A DNA stretch of 64,000 nt from Chryseobacterium sp. JUb7 (GCF_024806495.1 NZ_JANUFF010000003.1:372001-436000); one strand, 5' to 3'. Numbered from the stretch's first letter, positions 1 to 9,065 are shown. Program-made: numbers and translations. Notes: generated from the letters alone by a model not told the origin.

Positions 1-1
1 C

Positions 2-64
2 TATATTTTAAAAGTATCATTTGAAGATGGGGTTTCATTTAAACATAAGATTATTAAAAAATAA
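2..64 (+). CDS. C-terminal tail of a T9SS-type secreted protein (partial)
   Basis: The reading frame is already open at the window edge and gives 20 residues, ending FEDGVSFKHKIIKK, before a TAA stop. The pattern (Tyr, alternating hydrophobics, a central Gly, a Lys-rich end with KIIK) matches the last strands of type A T9SS sorting domains; the protein ending at 61775 in this window finishes with KKIIKN. A terminator starts 6 bases after the stop, which supports this being a real gene end. The rest of the protein lies outside the window, so its function is unknown. Confidence 0.6.
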   Translation, partial: YILKVSFEDGVSFKHKIIKK

Positions 65-69
65 TATAC

Positions 70-100
70 AAAGCACTATAATATCTATGGTGCTTTTTTT
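70..100 (+). terminator. Intrinsic terminator of the upstream partial gene
   Basis: AAAGCAC (70-76) pairs with GTGCTTT (90-96), extended inward by four further pairs including one G-T, and is followed by a T run to about 100. It sits just after the stop at 64. Confidence 0.8.
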
Positions 101-148
101 ATGGCATTATTTTTCCATTCATATTTTTAACCTCAAATCCTATTTACT

Positions 149-1369
149 ATGAAATTTAATCACTACTATGTTCCGTTTCTAAGCTTATTTTTAGTTTTAA
201 CATCTTGTAAAAAGAACAATGCGCAGGCTCAGCAGGTGGGCAAAGATGGAAGTGTCGAAACAGAAAAGCCCAATTCTCCGGAGTATAAACCAGCTTTTGC
301 AGGGCAGACAAGGATTAAAGCTGCAAAAACAACGACGCCTTATAATGTTGAAATTCTAAGTAAAGATCTGGGAAAACCATGGGGAATTATCAATCTACCG
401 GATGGCCAATTTTTAATTACAGATAAAAGAGGTCATATGAATGTAGTCTCTGCAGACGGAAAGCAGATTTCCAAAATTGAAGGTTTTCCAAAAGTTGATG
501 CAAAAGGACAGGGAGGAATGCTCGATGTAGCGCTGGATCCTGATTTTAAAGCCAATAATATTATTTATTTCAGTTTTTCAGAGCCTTTTGGTAAAGGAAA
601 CCTTACTTCTGTTGCCAAGGGAAAACTTTCGGCAGATTTAAAAAATATTTCAGAGGTTAAAGTTATTTTCCGTGCAGAGCCTTCTTACGATGGTGATAAG
701 CATTACGGAAGCAGATTGTCCTTTGATAAAGACGGAAATCTCTTTGTAAGTACGGGGGAAAGATCTGATAAAGAAACCAGGGTATACGCCCAGAGAACAG
801 ATAATTTTCTGGGGAAAATATTAAAAATCACAAAAGAAGGGAAACCTGCTCCGGGAAATCCATTCATTGGAAAAGCTGGATTTAAGCCGGAGATTTATGC
901 CTATGGAATCAGAAATCCTCAAGGAATGGCCATTGATCCGAACGGCACACTCTGGGATGTTGAAATGGGCCCGCGTGGAGGGGATGAAATCAATTTAATT
1001 CAGCCCGGAAAAAATTACGGATGGGGTGATGTAACCTATGGAATTGAATATTCCGGAGATAAAATTAATAACGGAACGACCCAGAAAGCAGGAACAGAAC
1101 AACCTGTTTACTATTGGGATCCTGTGATCTCTCCGAGTGGAGTGACATTCTACACTGGAAGTATAGAAGAATGGAAAGGAAATTTGATGATCGGATGTCT
1201 GAGTGGTGAGCACATTAACCGAATTGTGATGAAAGATAACAAAGTGATAGGGGAGGAGCGTCTTTTGGCTGATCAGAAAGAAAGATTCAGGGATGTTCTT
1301 AATGGTTCGGATGGAAATCTTTACGCTGTCACAGATAGTGGAAAATTGTATAAAGTCTCAAAAAAATAA
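149..1369 (+). CDS. PQQ-dependent sugar dehydrogenase-type lipoprotein
   Basis: 406 aa. The N-terminus is a lipoprotein signal with lipobox LTSC (Cys20), so the enzyme is probably anchored to a membrane facing the periplasm or surface. Residues of about 60-400 form the six-bladed soluble glucose/aldose dehydrogenase (GSDH, YliI-like) fold: GIRNPQG and GPRGGDEINLI followed by NYGWGDV are the usual landmarks around the PQQ and calcium sites. The family oxidises aldose sugars with PQQ as cofactor. In the GPRGGDE segment the preceding residue is Met, where I recall His in characterised enzymes, so substrate or cofactor use is not certain. It converges on a TonB-dependent receptor, and no PQQ biosynthesis gene is in the window. 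Confidence 0.85.
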   Translation: MKFNHYYVPFLSLFLVLTSCKKNNAQAQQVGKDGSVETEKPNSPEYKPAFAGQTRIKAAKTTTPYNVEILSKDLGKPWGIINLPDGQFLITDKRGHMNVVSADGKQISKIEGFPKVDAKGQGGMLDVALDPDFKANNIIYFSFSEPFGKGNLTSVAKGKLSADLKNISEVKVIFRAEPSYDGDKHYGSRLSFDKDGNLFVSTGERSDKETRVYAQRTDNFLGKILKITKEGKPAPGNPFIGKAGFKPEIYAYGIRNPQGMAIDPNGTLWDVEMGPRGGDEINLIQPGKNYGWGDVTYGIEYSGDKINNGTTQKAGTEQPVYYWDPVISPSGVTFYTGSIEEWKGNLMIGCLSGEHINRIVMKDNKVIGEERLLADQKERFRDVLNGSDGNLYAVTDSGKLYKVSKK

Positions 1370-1387
1370 GTCTTTTTTATATATCAA

Positions 1388-1430
1388 GGCTCGGGCTCAA
1401 AACAACGTTTTGAGCCCGAGCCGCTTTTAA
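1388..1430. terminator. Bidirectional terminator between convergent genes
   Basis: A perfect 16-bp stem (1388-1403 with 1407-1422) with a 3-base loop AAC, GC-rich against the local background, followed by a short T run on the + side and A/T-rich sequence on the other. It lies between the convergent sugar dehydrogenase and TonB-dependent receptor genes and can serve both. Confidence 0.9.
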
Positions 1431-1451
1431 ATGTTGTTCAAGTAATTTTTT

Positions 1452-3887
1452 TTAAAATCGAAAATTAAACCTTGCAAAAGCCTGCCTTCCTGCAAAACCC
1501 ATCTGAACGGGATCAAAAATACCTCCACTTTCTGTATTACCGTCAGATACAGCGCTCTTTTGTAAGGTAGGATATCTGTTAAACAAATTTTTGCTTCCGA
1601 GTGTCAGGCTGATGTTTTTGGTGAATTCATATCCGAATGACAGGTCGGTCGTCACTTTAGGATTATACGTCTGATAGTCGTCAGGTCCGTTATAGCCAAT
1701 CAAAGTGATTTTGTCAAATCTTACAAGCTGTATATTGGCATTGAACTTATTGATTTTATAATTTAAGTTTAAATTAATCTTGGTTTTCGGAGCTGATGCC
1801 AAAATAAAAGCTCTCTCTCGTGGGCTTAAATAAACATCTTCTTTTCCTTTTAATTTTTCGGACGTATTCACTTTTGTGATTTCCATTTCGTTGTAGTTTC
1901 CTGCCAATGTTGCTGTAAGCTTTCCTTTTCCGATGTTTTCATTATAACTTAAGATCACATCAATGCCTTTCGTTCTGGTATCCATAGCATTAGTGAAAAA
2001 CTGTGCCTGATCAATATGATTATCTATTAAAATCTGTCCGATAGCATCGTCATCCTGTGAAAAATTTCCGGTTAACACAATCCGGTCTTTCACTTTGATG
2101 TAGTACCCGTCAACAGTGGCTGTGAATTTTCCGGTATTAAAGGTAAATCCCGCGCTTCCATTGACAGAAGTTTCCTGCTTTAGCTGAGGGATTCCCACTT
2201 CTTTTGCGAGATCACTGTCGTTAGAAGCGAGTTGTATGGTAACTAAATTTCCGCCCTGAAAATTGGTAAACTGTAAACTGTAATATTTCTGAGCCAGGGA
2301 AGGAGCTCTGAAGCCCGTTGATACCGACCCTCTGAAAGCTAATTGTGGCGTTATTTTATACCTTGTTGAGAATTTCCCGTTGATGGTACTTCCAAAATCA
2401 TTATAATTTTCAAATCTTCCGGCAATGCTGATCATCCAGTTTTTGGTGATGTCCAGCTCTGTATCGATATAAGCTGCAAAATTATTCCTGCTTTTATTGA
2501 CTTCTTGCGAATATCCTGGAAAACCCTGAGATCCGCCCGGTCTTATTTCTCCGCTTAACGGGTTGGTAACCAGTAAGCTTTGATCTGTATTCGCGGTTAC
2601 GATATTTCCATTGATATCATACATGGCATAAGAAGCTTCCTCTCCTTTGATGATGTTGAATTTCTCATATCTGAATTCTGATCCGAATGCAACATTTAAG
2701 CCTTCCAGAATATTAAACTGTTTGGCGGCATTGAAACCTGTTGTATTTTGTAATAGAGAATGGCCTCCTGCGCTAAAACTTGTCGGAGAATTCATTCCTA
2801 AAGTTGCATTGATGGTATTGTCGATCTGGTAATTAAATCTGTTGCTTCCAAAAGCATTATAGAAATCGACATCCCAATCTGCAATTTTAAATTTTAAGCC
2901 ATTGTCAAAGGTAAAATCTGTAATATTTGTATTTTGAACGGGATTGAATCCATTGGGATAAACTTCAGGAATGTTCCCGTCTGCATCTGCACTTCTTGTC
3001 CATGCGTAAGCGTCTGTTTTCCGCTGTGAAAACCCTTGTCTTGAATAAAATTTCAAATTATCTGTCAAAGGAACTTCAATATTTCCGAAGAAATAAAAAT
3101 TCTGTGATTTTGCATCACCAAATCTTTGTCTCGGTGCATCATATTTTTCAGGATTGGCATTTCTGATAGCATATTCTTTGTTAATGAATTCTGCTGTAAA
3201 GTTTCCGAAGCCTCCTTTTGAGCCAATTTTTGTTCCGAAATTTCCGCTGAAATCAAATGTGTTTCCGTCTATTTTACGATCTGAAACCACATCTTTATTT
3301 CCCGGACTTTTAAAAAGATTCATCCCATAAAAGGCATTTCCTTCAAAACCTTTGTCGCGGTCATTCAGAATAACATTGATGACGCCTGCAATAGCATCTG
3401 AACCATATTGTGCAGCAGCTCCGTCCCGGAGAACTTCGACTCTTTTTATGGCTCCAATCGGAATGGTATTCATGTCGGAACCGGTGTTTCCTCTTCCTTT
3501 GGTTCCAAAAAGATTGATTAATGAAGATTGGTGATATCTTTTTCCGTTAAGTAAAAGTAAAGTCTGATCCGGCCCTAATCCTCTTAGTGTTGCTGGGTCC
3601 ACGGCATCGGCACCATCTGATCCCGATTGCTTGTTTGAGTTGAACGAAGGGGCTGAAAACTGTAAAAGCTGATTAACATCTATCTGCCCCGTGGCCTGAC
3701 TTACCTGTTTTATATCAATGACATCAATAGGTACGGGAGTATCGATGACTGTTCTTTTCTTGTTTCGGCTTCCGGTAATGGTGACTTCATCAATTTTTTT
3801 TTCTTTTGAAATCGTATCATTTATTTCCTGCGAATACAACATAGAGGTTGCGCCAAGAAAAGCAGCACTTAAATACTTTATTTTCAT
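1452..3887 (-). CDS. TonB-dependent outer-membrane receptor
   Basis: 811 aa. It has a signal peptide ending near MLYSQ. The plug domain runs from about 30 to 170 (VTITGSRNKKR, then TLRGLGPDQTLLLLNGKR and VEVLRDGAAAQYGSDAIAGVINV), and the rest is a 22-strand-type barrel ending in aromatic Phe (FNFRF). There is no carboxypeptidase-like N-terminal extension and no SusD partner, so it looks like a siderophore/vitamin/cofactor class receptor rather than a glycan SusC. The ligand cannot be read from the sequence. It is monocistronic, convergent with the PQQ-type dehydrogenase, and has palindromic motifs in its promoter region. Confidence 0.93.
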   Translation of the reverse strand: MKIKYLSAAFLGATSMLYSQEINDTISKEKKIDEVTITGSRNKKRTVIDTPVPIDVIDIKQVSQATGQIDVNQLLQFSAPSFNSNKQSGSDGADAVDPATLRGLGPDQTLLLLNGKRYHQSSLINLFGTKGRGNTGSDMNTIPIGAIKRVEVLRDGAAAQYGSDAIAGVINVILNDRDKGFEGNAFYGMNLFKSPGNKDVVSDRKIDGNTFDFSGNFGTKIGSKGGFGNFTAEFINKEYAIRNANPEKYDAPRQRFGDAKSQNFYFFGNIEVPLTDNLKFYSRQGFSQRKTDAYAWTRSADADGNIPEVYPNGFNPVQNTNITDFTFDNGLKFKIADWDVDFYNAFGSNRFNYQIDNTINATLGMNSPTSFSAGGHSLLQNTTGFNAAKQFNILEGLNVAFGSEFRYEKFNIIKGEEASYAMYDINGNIVTANTDQSLLVTNPLSGEIRPGGSQGFPGYSQEVNKSRNNFAAYIDTELDITKNWMISIAGRFENYNDFGSTINGKFSTRYKITPQLAFRGSVSTGFRAPSLAQKYYSLQFTNFQGGNLVTIQLASNDSDLAKEVGIPQLKQETSVNGSAGFTFNTGKFTATVDGYYIKVKDRIVLTGNFSQDDDAIGQILIDNHIDQAQFFTNAMDTRTKGIDVILSYNENIGKGKLTATLAGNYNEMEITKVNTSEKLKGKEDVYLSPRERAFILASAPKTKINLNLNYKINKFNANIQLVRFDKITLIGYNGPDDYQTYNPKVTTDLSFGYEFTKNISLTLGSKNLFNRYPTLQKSAVSDGNTESGGIFDPVQMGFAGRQAFARFNFRF

Positions 3888-3897
3888 ATCTATTGAA

Positions 3898-3946
3898 TTT
3901 TGATTTGGGATTTAAATCAAAAATATTAAAATTTGATTTCAAATCA
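3898..3946 (-). promoter_or_regulatory. Candidate operator upstream of the TonB-dependent receptor
   Basis: Two inverted repeats lie 11-59 bases upstream of the receptor start. TTTTGATTT (3898-3906) pairs with AAATCAAAA (3914-3922), and TGATTT (3934-3939) pairs with AAATCA (3941-3946). All four arms share the TGATTT half-site. Repeated half-sites in the leader/promoter fit repressor binding, but the region is very AT-rich and no regulator is identified. Confidence 0.35.
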
Positions 3947-4064
3947 GTATAAAAATACTTGAATGTTTGAAAAGTATTATGCGGTATCCTTAAATATTTA
4001 AAGATTAGTAAATTTTGTATTGGTTATCTTGTATTTGTTAATTATTTTTTTGATAAGGATATGA

Positions 4065-4094
4065 ATAAAAAAAACCGAGAACAAATCTCGGTTT
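4065..4094 (-). terminator. Terminator of tnaA
   Basis: AAACCGAGA (4072-4080) pairs with TCTCGGTTT (4086-4094) around a 5-base loop. The A run at 4065-4071 reads as a T run on the minus strand. It starts 6 bases after the tnaA stop. Confidence 0.88.
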
Positions 4095-4099
4095 AAGTT

Positions 4100-5476
4100 T
4101 TATGCTTCTTCCAGCTGAACAGTGAAGTGTCTCAACAAATCCGGTTCCCATGTAATTTTATAGCCTTTTGCAATTTCATCACGTCTTTCATATACGTTTT
4201 TGATCGCTGCAGCAATATAATCCATGTGGTTGTTTGTATACGTTCTTCTAGGAATCGCCAAACGTACCAATTCCAGTTTAGGATAACGGTTTTCTCTTGT
4301 CTCAGGATCTCTGTCTGCTAATAATGTCCCGATTTCAACGGTTCTTATTCCTGCTTCTTTATAAATCTCAAGACCTAAAGTCTGTGCAGGGTATTCTGAA
4401 CGGTCAACTTTTGGCAAGAAATTCAAAGAATCAATGAAAACAGCGTGTCCTCCGATTGGCTTCTGAACAGGAATTCCATATTCAATTAATTTATGACCCA
4501 GATATTCAACCTGAGAAATTCTGCTTTCCAGATAAGCAAATTCAGTCGCTTCATCAAGACCTACTGCCAAAGCAGCCATATCTCTTCCCGCCATACCTCC
4601 GTAAGTAATGAAACCTTCGTAGATAATCGTAAAATTAGATGCCTTTCTGAACACTTCTTCACTGTTTAAAGCAATGAAACCTCCGATGTTTACCAGACCG
4701 TCTTTTTTAGAACTCATTGTCATTCCGTCTCCGTAAGAGAAAATTTCTTTACAGATATCTTTAATGGTTCTGTTTTCCTGTCCGGCTTCTCTTTTCTTAA
4801 TGAAATATGCATTTTCAGCGAATCTTGCAGAATCGAAAAATACAGGAACTCCATATTTATCAGAAAGCTCTTTTACGGCTTTCATGTTTTCCAAAGAAAC
4901 AGGCTGTCCTCCTGAAGAGTTACAAGTGATTGTAATTAAACAAAAAGGAATATTCTCTTTAGGATGGCTTTTATAAACTTCTTCCAGTTTTTCAAGGTTG
5001 ATGTTTCCTTTGAATGGGTGAAGGTCATTAATGTCAAAAGCTTCATCGATAGTACAGTCGATTGCGTGCGCTTTTCTGAATTCGATGTGCCCTTTTGTAG
5101 TGTCGAAGTGAGAGTTCCCCGGAACTACATCACCCTCTTTTACTAAAACTGAAAATAATACGTTTTCAGCGGCTCTGCCCTGGTGTGTTGGCAGAAGATA
5201 TTTGAATCCTGTAATATTCTGTACGGTTTGGTGCAGCTGCTCGAATGAACGGGAACCTGCATAGCTTTCGTCACCTGTCATTAAAGCGCCCCACTGTCTG
5301 TCAGACATTGCTCCGGTTCCGGAATCTGTTAACAGATCGATAAAAACCTGTGAAGATTTTAAGTTGAATAAGTTATAGTTTGCGTCTTTTAGCCACTGTT
5401 CTCTTTCTTCTCTTGTTGATTGACGGATCTCTTCAATCATTTTAATACGGAAAGGTTCCGCGTACGGTAAATTCAT
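4100..5476 (-). CDS. tnaA: Tryptophanase
   Basis: 458 aa, the normal length for the beta-eliminating PLP lyases. It splits tryptophan into indole, pyruvate and ammonia in the cytoplasm. The PLP lysine is in MTMSSKKDGLVNIGG. The close relative tyrosine phenol-lyase is disfavoured: this protein has HFDTTKGH (the Asp of tryptophanase), VEIGT rather than the MERGI of phenol-lyases, and the tryptophanase-like end RHFTVQLEE. It lies 86 bases downstream of the DUF502 gene on the same strand and has its own terminator. No TnaC-like leader peptide with a Trp codon is visible upstream, so regulation probably differs from that in E. coli. Many chryseobacteria are indole-positive. Confidence 0.95.
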   Translation of the reverse strand: MNLPYAEPFRIKMIEEIRQSTREEREQWLKDANYNLFNLKSSQVFIDLLTDSGTGAMSDRQWGALMTGDESYAGSRSFEQLHQTVQNITGFKYLLPTHQGRAAENVLFSVLVKEGDVVPGNSHFDTTKGHIEFRKAHAIDCTIDEAFDINDLHPFKGNINLEKLEEVYKSHPKENIPFCLITITCNSSGGQPVSLENMKAVKELSDKYGVPVFFDSARFAENAYFIKKREAGQENRTIKDICKEIFSYGDGMTMSSKKDGLVNIGGFIALNSEEVFRKASNFTIIYEGFITYGGMAGRDMAALAVGLDEATEFAYLESRISQVEYLGHKLIEYGIPVQKPIGGHAVFIDSLNFLPKVDRSEYPAQTLGLEIYKEAGIRTVEIGTLLADRDPETRENRYPKLELVRLAIPRRTYTNNHMDYIAAAIKNVYERRDEIAKGYKITWEPDLLRHFTVQLEEA

Positions 5477-5562
5477 GATATTTATATTAGATTGTTTATA
5501 AAGAAAATTTTATTTGAAATAAATTCAAATTCATCAAGTATATTTAAAGGAGTAAGATGGTA

Positions 5563-6180
5563 TTACTCAGGAGCTTTAAATATATTATCATCTGAATGGA
5601 AGCCTGCTACACCGCCGCTTACTGCAAATTTCATTGCCGAAGCTGCCGTCATTCCCACTACAGGTTTGATGTTTTTTTCTTCAGTAACAATTACCCAACC
5701 TGAAATAGCATAAGAATGAGGAAGGTAAACCGCAACATAATTGTGTTTATCCACATCCGCCATTTCTTTTTGAGTTAAAAAACCGATTCTCCAGATTTCC
5801 GGATTTGAGTTTGTTTTTACCCAAACAGGATCGTTGAATTTTTTCTTATCTCCAACAAATGATGACATAACGTCTTTGGTGGGAGTATAGATATGTTTTA
5901 CGCCGGGTGTTTTTTCCAGTAAGCTGTCCATAGTATCGAAAAAGAATTTCCCGACCACGAACTTATTTCCCAGAAACCCTAAAAGTGCTGTAATTAAAAT
6001 GGTAGAAATAAAAACCAACCCCGGAATTTCTTTTGCAACAGAAGGAATGATGTTATCAATGGATGTTACAACATACCAGATGACAAAAATAGTAAGCCCA
6101 ATAGGCCCAATAATTACCAATCCCTGAAAGAAATTTTTCAGAAAGAAATTTGCAATATTTTCGAAAGTCAGTTTTTTCAC
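5563..6180 (-). CDS. DUF502 family membrane protein
   Basis: 205 aa. Two transmembrane segments near the N-terminus (about 15-40, LVIIGPIGLTIFVIWYVV, and 48-68) are followed by a soluble C-terminal domain with the family pattern DPVWVKTN, IGFLTQK, VAVYLPHSYAISGWVIVTEE and AVSGGVAG. DUF502 proteins occur widely in bacteria and plants; their molecular role is poorly defined. It starts 20 bases after miaE, so the two are probably co-transcribed, with tnaA possibly as a distal gene. Function is not inferred. Confidence 0.88.
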   Translation of the reverse strand: MKKLTFENIANFFLKNFFQGLVIIGPIGLTIFVIWYVVTSIDNIIPSVAKEIPGLVFISTILITALLGFLGNKFVVGKFFFDTMDSLLEKTPGVKHIYTPTKDVMSSFVGDKKKFNDPVWVKTNSNPEIWRIGFLTQKEMADVDKHNYVAVYLPHSYAISGWVIVTEEKNIKPVVGMTAASAMKFAVSGGVAGFHSDDNIFKAPE

Positions 6181-6200
6181 TGTGTTTTTAAAGGTATTTT

Positions 6201-6782
6201 TTAACCGTGTATTGATTCTTTGTTTCCGTACGACTGAATGATTTTAGCTTCATATTCAAGCCATTCTTCCCAACGTTTGTTTACTTTTTCTTCGTCTCCC
6301 AATTGTCTTGCAAAACCGATGAATGTGGTGTAATGATTAGCTTCTGAAATCATTAATTCTCTATAGAAAATCTTAAGTTCTTCATCTTTAATGTTTTCGG
6401 TAAGAACTTTAAATCTTTCACAGCTTCTTGCTTCAATCATAGCAGCGAAAAGCATTTTGTCAACAATCAGATCGTCTCTGTTGCCTCCTTTTTGGATGAA
6501 ATTCACAAGCTCATTCACGTAATCATCTTTTCTGGTACGTCCAAAAGTGTAGCCTCTTTTTTTAATAATCTCATGAACCTGATTGAAGTGATCAAGCTCC
6601 TCCTGCGCAATAGCAAGAAGCTCGGTCACGATTTCCGGATATTCAGGAAGCATGGTAATCAGTCCAATCGCATTGGTAGCTGCTTTCTGCTCGCACCACG
6701 CGTGATCCGTTAAAATTTCTCCAATGTTTTCCTCTGCAATATTTGCCCACCTTGGATCGGTAGGAAGTTTCAACTTAAACAT
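6201..6782 (-). CDS. miaE: tRNA-(ms2io6A)-hydroxylase MiaE
   Basis: 193 aa. It has a ferritin-like four-helix di-iron fold. The iron-ligand pattern is visible as E..H pairs: EELDHFNQVHE, IEARSCERFK and ISEANHYTTF. MiaE hydroxylates the isopentenyl group of ms2i6A at position 37 of tRNAs reading UNN codons, and needs oxygen. The enzyme making its substrate, MiaB, is encoded at 31762 in this window. It heads the probable operon with the DUF502 gene. The sequence is complete and shows no oddities. Confidence 0.92.
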   Translation of the reverse strand: MFKLKLPTDPRWANIAEENIGEILTDHAWCEQKAATNAIGLITMLPEYPEIVTELLAIAQEELDHFNQVHEIIKKRGYTFGRTRKDDYVNELVNFIQKGGNRDDLIVDKMLFAAMIEARSCERFKVLTENIKDEELKIFYRELMISEANHYTTFIGFARQLGDEEKVNKRWEEWLEYEAKIIQSYGNKESIHG

Positions 6783-6859
6783 AGTTTAAAAATTTTCTGT
6801 AAAATTAAAATAATTTGTGAGAAGATAGGTTATTTTGTTTTAAATTGATAATTATAAAC

Positions 6860-7948
6860 TTAAGATGCTGTTTTTCTTCTCAAAAATTCTAAAATATTCC
6901 ATCCCAGGGCATCTGTTTTTTTCAATCCGGCGGAGATCACAAATGCCAGTAAAATATTGACAGGATAAATGATGATCATTAAAACCCACCAAGGCATACT
7001 CTGTTTTAAAGGATCTACAAGAAAATAAACTAAAGAAGAGCTTATTCCCTGCCCGAAATAAAAAAATATGGCGTTCTTTCCAATGTAAGTGACGGCATTT
7101 TCTTTTGTAATTTTTAACCTGTTATAAAAAACAAATAACGTAACCAGTGAAAATAAAGTCCAAATGATATAAGGAATTTTAGGAGGGAATTTATTTTTAT
7201 TGATTTTAAAGAAAATTTCACTGCCATAGTACCAAAACATCCAGCATAAAGCCACGGCAACAATTCCGTAAAGTACAGGAATCATTTTTGCAGGAATGGT
7301 TTTGCCGCGCATTCTGTTGGCAACTAAGAAAACAGCCATGTAAAAAGCAACGTACCCAACCTGACCTGAAGGATAAATTTCAGGAAAAATATTGAACAGA
7401 AGGGTGAGTGCAATGCATATCCCGATGAACCAATTGATATGTCTTGGGAAAAATCTTAAAATTAAAACACCGAAAACGGTTAATATAAAATATACTTTAA
7501 GATACCAGAAACTTCCCATTACAACAGGAAAAGTATCTGCATTCGTGTATTGATGCAGATACCAGTTTCCGAGGTTTTGCCATTCGGGAACTGTTGAAAT
7601 ACTTGTAGCCGCATATTTTGATCCGAATGTTAAATAAAAATTCTGAAGCCATTCTAATGAAAAGAAGGTGAGTCCAAAAACTTTAAAAAAGTAATCCAGG
7701 AAAAAAAGCAATGTTACAAAGATCATATAAGTGATCTGCAGTTTTAAAAGCCGGTAGAATGTTTTTTCAATGTTAGTGCCAGAAGTTATTCCGCTCAATG
7801 CATAAAATAAGGCCACATCAAATACAAGAGAAAAAACTCTTATTTCTGCCGGAATGTATAGCTGTCCCGACCAGAAAGCCGTGTGTATAAATATAATGGA
7901 AAGAGTGGCCAGCCCTTTTGCAAAGTCAATGTAGAGATCTCTGTTCAT
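6860..7948 (-). CDS. Membrane acyltransferase (Acyltransferase_3 family)
   Basis: 362 aa with about ten hydrophobic helices. The N-terminus YIDFAKGLATLSIIFIHT carries the D-x-x-K/R-G and helix-ending His typical of OatA/WecH-like O-acyltransferases, which move acetyl or other acyl groups onto surface sugars. A longer frame opens at 7999, but I chose the Met at 7948: the family normally begins with this motif, and a full promoter (-7 box at 7967-7974) lies inside the would-be extension. The target glycan is unknown and no polysaccharide genes adjoin. It is monocistronic. Confidence 0.85.
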   Translation of the reverse strand: MNRDLYIDFAKGLATLSIIFIHTAFWSGQLYIPAEIRVFSLVFDVALFYALSGITSGTNIEKTFYRLLKLQITYMIFVTLLFFLDYFFKVFGLTFFSLEWLQNFYLTFGSKYAATSISTVPEWQNLGNWYLHQYTNADTFPVVMGSFWYLKVYFILTVFGVLILRFFPRHINWFIGICIALTLLFNIFPEIYPSGQVGYVAFYMAVFLVANRMRGKTIPAKMIPVLYGIVAVALCWMFWYYGSEIFFKINKNKFPPKIPYIIWTLFSLVTLFVFYNRLKITKENAVTYIGKNAIFFYFGQGISSSLVYFLVDPLKQSMPWWVLMIIIYPVNILLAFVISAGLKKTDALGWNILEFLRRKTAS

Positions 7949-7966
7949 ATATGATGCAATAAAGAT

Positions 7967-7999
7967 CAAAAGTAAATAAACTTTGTGAATTTTGAACAA
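7967..7999 (-). promoter_or_regulatory. Promoter of the acyltransferase gene
   Basis: On the minus strand, TACTTTTG (7967-7974) fits the Bacteroidota -7 box TAnnTTTG, with TTG (7997-7999) 22 bases upstream as the -33 element. Transcription should start near 7960, about 12 bases before the ATG at 7948, which fixes the gene start. Confidence 0.7.
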
Positions 8000-8002
8000 A
8001 TG

Positions 8003-8041
8003 AAAAAAAGAGGTAAAACGTATCGCTTACCTCCTTTTTTT
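8003..8041. terminator. Terminator hairpin downstream of the zinc-protease lipoprotein
   Basis: GAGGTAA (8010-8016) pairs with TTACCTC (8027-8033) around a 10-base loop and is flanked by A and T runs on either side. It terminates the minus-strand gene ending at 8063 and lies just upstream of the acyltransferase promoter. Confidence 0.75.
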
Positions 8042-8062
8042 AAATATGCTAAAAATGAATGT

Positions 8063-8947
8063 TTATTTAAGCTGCTTAAATTCTTCTGCAGAAATTTCTC
8101 CAGTCTGAATTTGTCTTAATTCTTCCAGATATTGACTCATGTAAGCATCAATTTCAGGATATTTTGAATTTTTGTTCATTTTATAAGTTCCGTTCAGAAC
8201 ACCTTGATAATAATAGAAGAAATTATAATCAAAGTCTGCAGCGGAAAGACTATACTGACCCAAAAGGAAACCTAAACGAACGGCAGATCTTCTTTGTGGC
8301 GGGGTTCCGTGGTGTCCCGGGCTTGTTGTCTGATAGTCGCCAATGCTTTGTGCAAATTCATAAGCTGCTGCAATTTGTGCAAACGTTGTCTGATTGTAGC
8401 CGTTGGGTCTCCTCAGATAATATCCTGCGAAACCATCAGCTTCCAATTCATTTGGTCTTGCAGTAGACTCATTTACAGAAGGTAAATTGAAAATGTACTG
8501 TAGCTGGTGACCATATTCATGGGCAAGAATCATCGCATTTACAATATCTCCCCCTTTTGCTTTGGCATCATAATAAATTGCAAATCCGTAATAAATTTTT
8601 CCGGTGGAATACGAAATAGCATTGTAGGTTGAGTTGTAGTTTGAGGGATCGTTGACAAATCGCAGGGTAGGATTGCTTCTTCCCCACATACTCGCAATTT
8701 TTGTCATTTGAGTATTCATGAAATTGGTGTCGGTGGTGTTTTGAAGAGAAGTGGTGAGAACTGCTGTTGAGCTCCAGTACTGATCTACATACGCACAGAT
8801 TTTTTCAATTTCACCCGGCTGTTCGATTTTTGCATTTTCGGTTTGCGGGTCTTGGGAAGTTGTTTCGAAGTTGTCGTCATTACAGGCTGTTAGGGAAAGC
8901 ACAGCCATTGCTCCTGCTAGTAAGCAGAAATTAAAGTTTCTTTTCAT
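8063..8947 (-). CDS. Putative zinc metallopeptidase lipoprotein
   Basis: 294 aa. It has a lipoprotein signal with lipobox LTAC (Cys22). The central LAHEYGHQLQ is an HExxH zinc site, and ELEADGFAGYYL downstream supplies a third, acidic ligand, as in the YpfJ-type putative neutral zinc peptidases. The middle segment (YSTGKIYYGFAIYYDAKAKGG) also fits that family, in which a substrate is rarely known. Predicted location is membrane-anchored, periplasmic or surface. It is a single gene with its own terminator. The peptidase call rests on the motif and its spacing. Confidence 0.8.
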   Translation of the reverse strand: MKRNFNFCLLAGAMAVLSLTACNDDNFETTSQDPQTENAKIEQPGEIEKICAYVDQYWSSTAVLTTSLQNTTDTNFMNTQMTKIASMWGRSNPTLRFVNDPSNYNSTYNAISYSTGKIYYGFAIYYDAKAKGGDIVNAMILAHEYGHQLQYIFNLPSVNESTARPNELEADGFAGYYLRRPNGYNQTTFAQIAAAYEFAQSIGDYQTTSPGHHGTPPQRRSAVRLGFLLGQYSLSAADFDYNFFYYYQGVLNGTYKMNKNSKYPEIDAYMSQYLEELRQIQTGEISAEEFKQLK

Positions 8948-9065
8948 ATAAAATATTTTAGGTGTAAACGAAGGTATAAAATAAAATGTTACGTGTTATC
9001 ACTTTTGTGTGAAAAATTATTCAAAACATAGTTAATTTTTTTATTGTAAAAAAAGATGGGTTTGA

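Noticed and set aside
5477..5562. TnaC-like leader peptide upstream of tryptophanase
   Set aside because: The only short frame (12 codons) has no Trp codon and there is no rho-site-like or hairpin arrangement.
8164..8485. Open frames of 63 and 100 codons opposite the zinc-protease lipoprotein
   Set aside because: The reverse frame has a signal peptide, a zinc motif and a terminator; the + strand frames overlap each other and have no family features.
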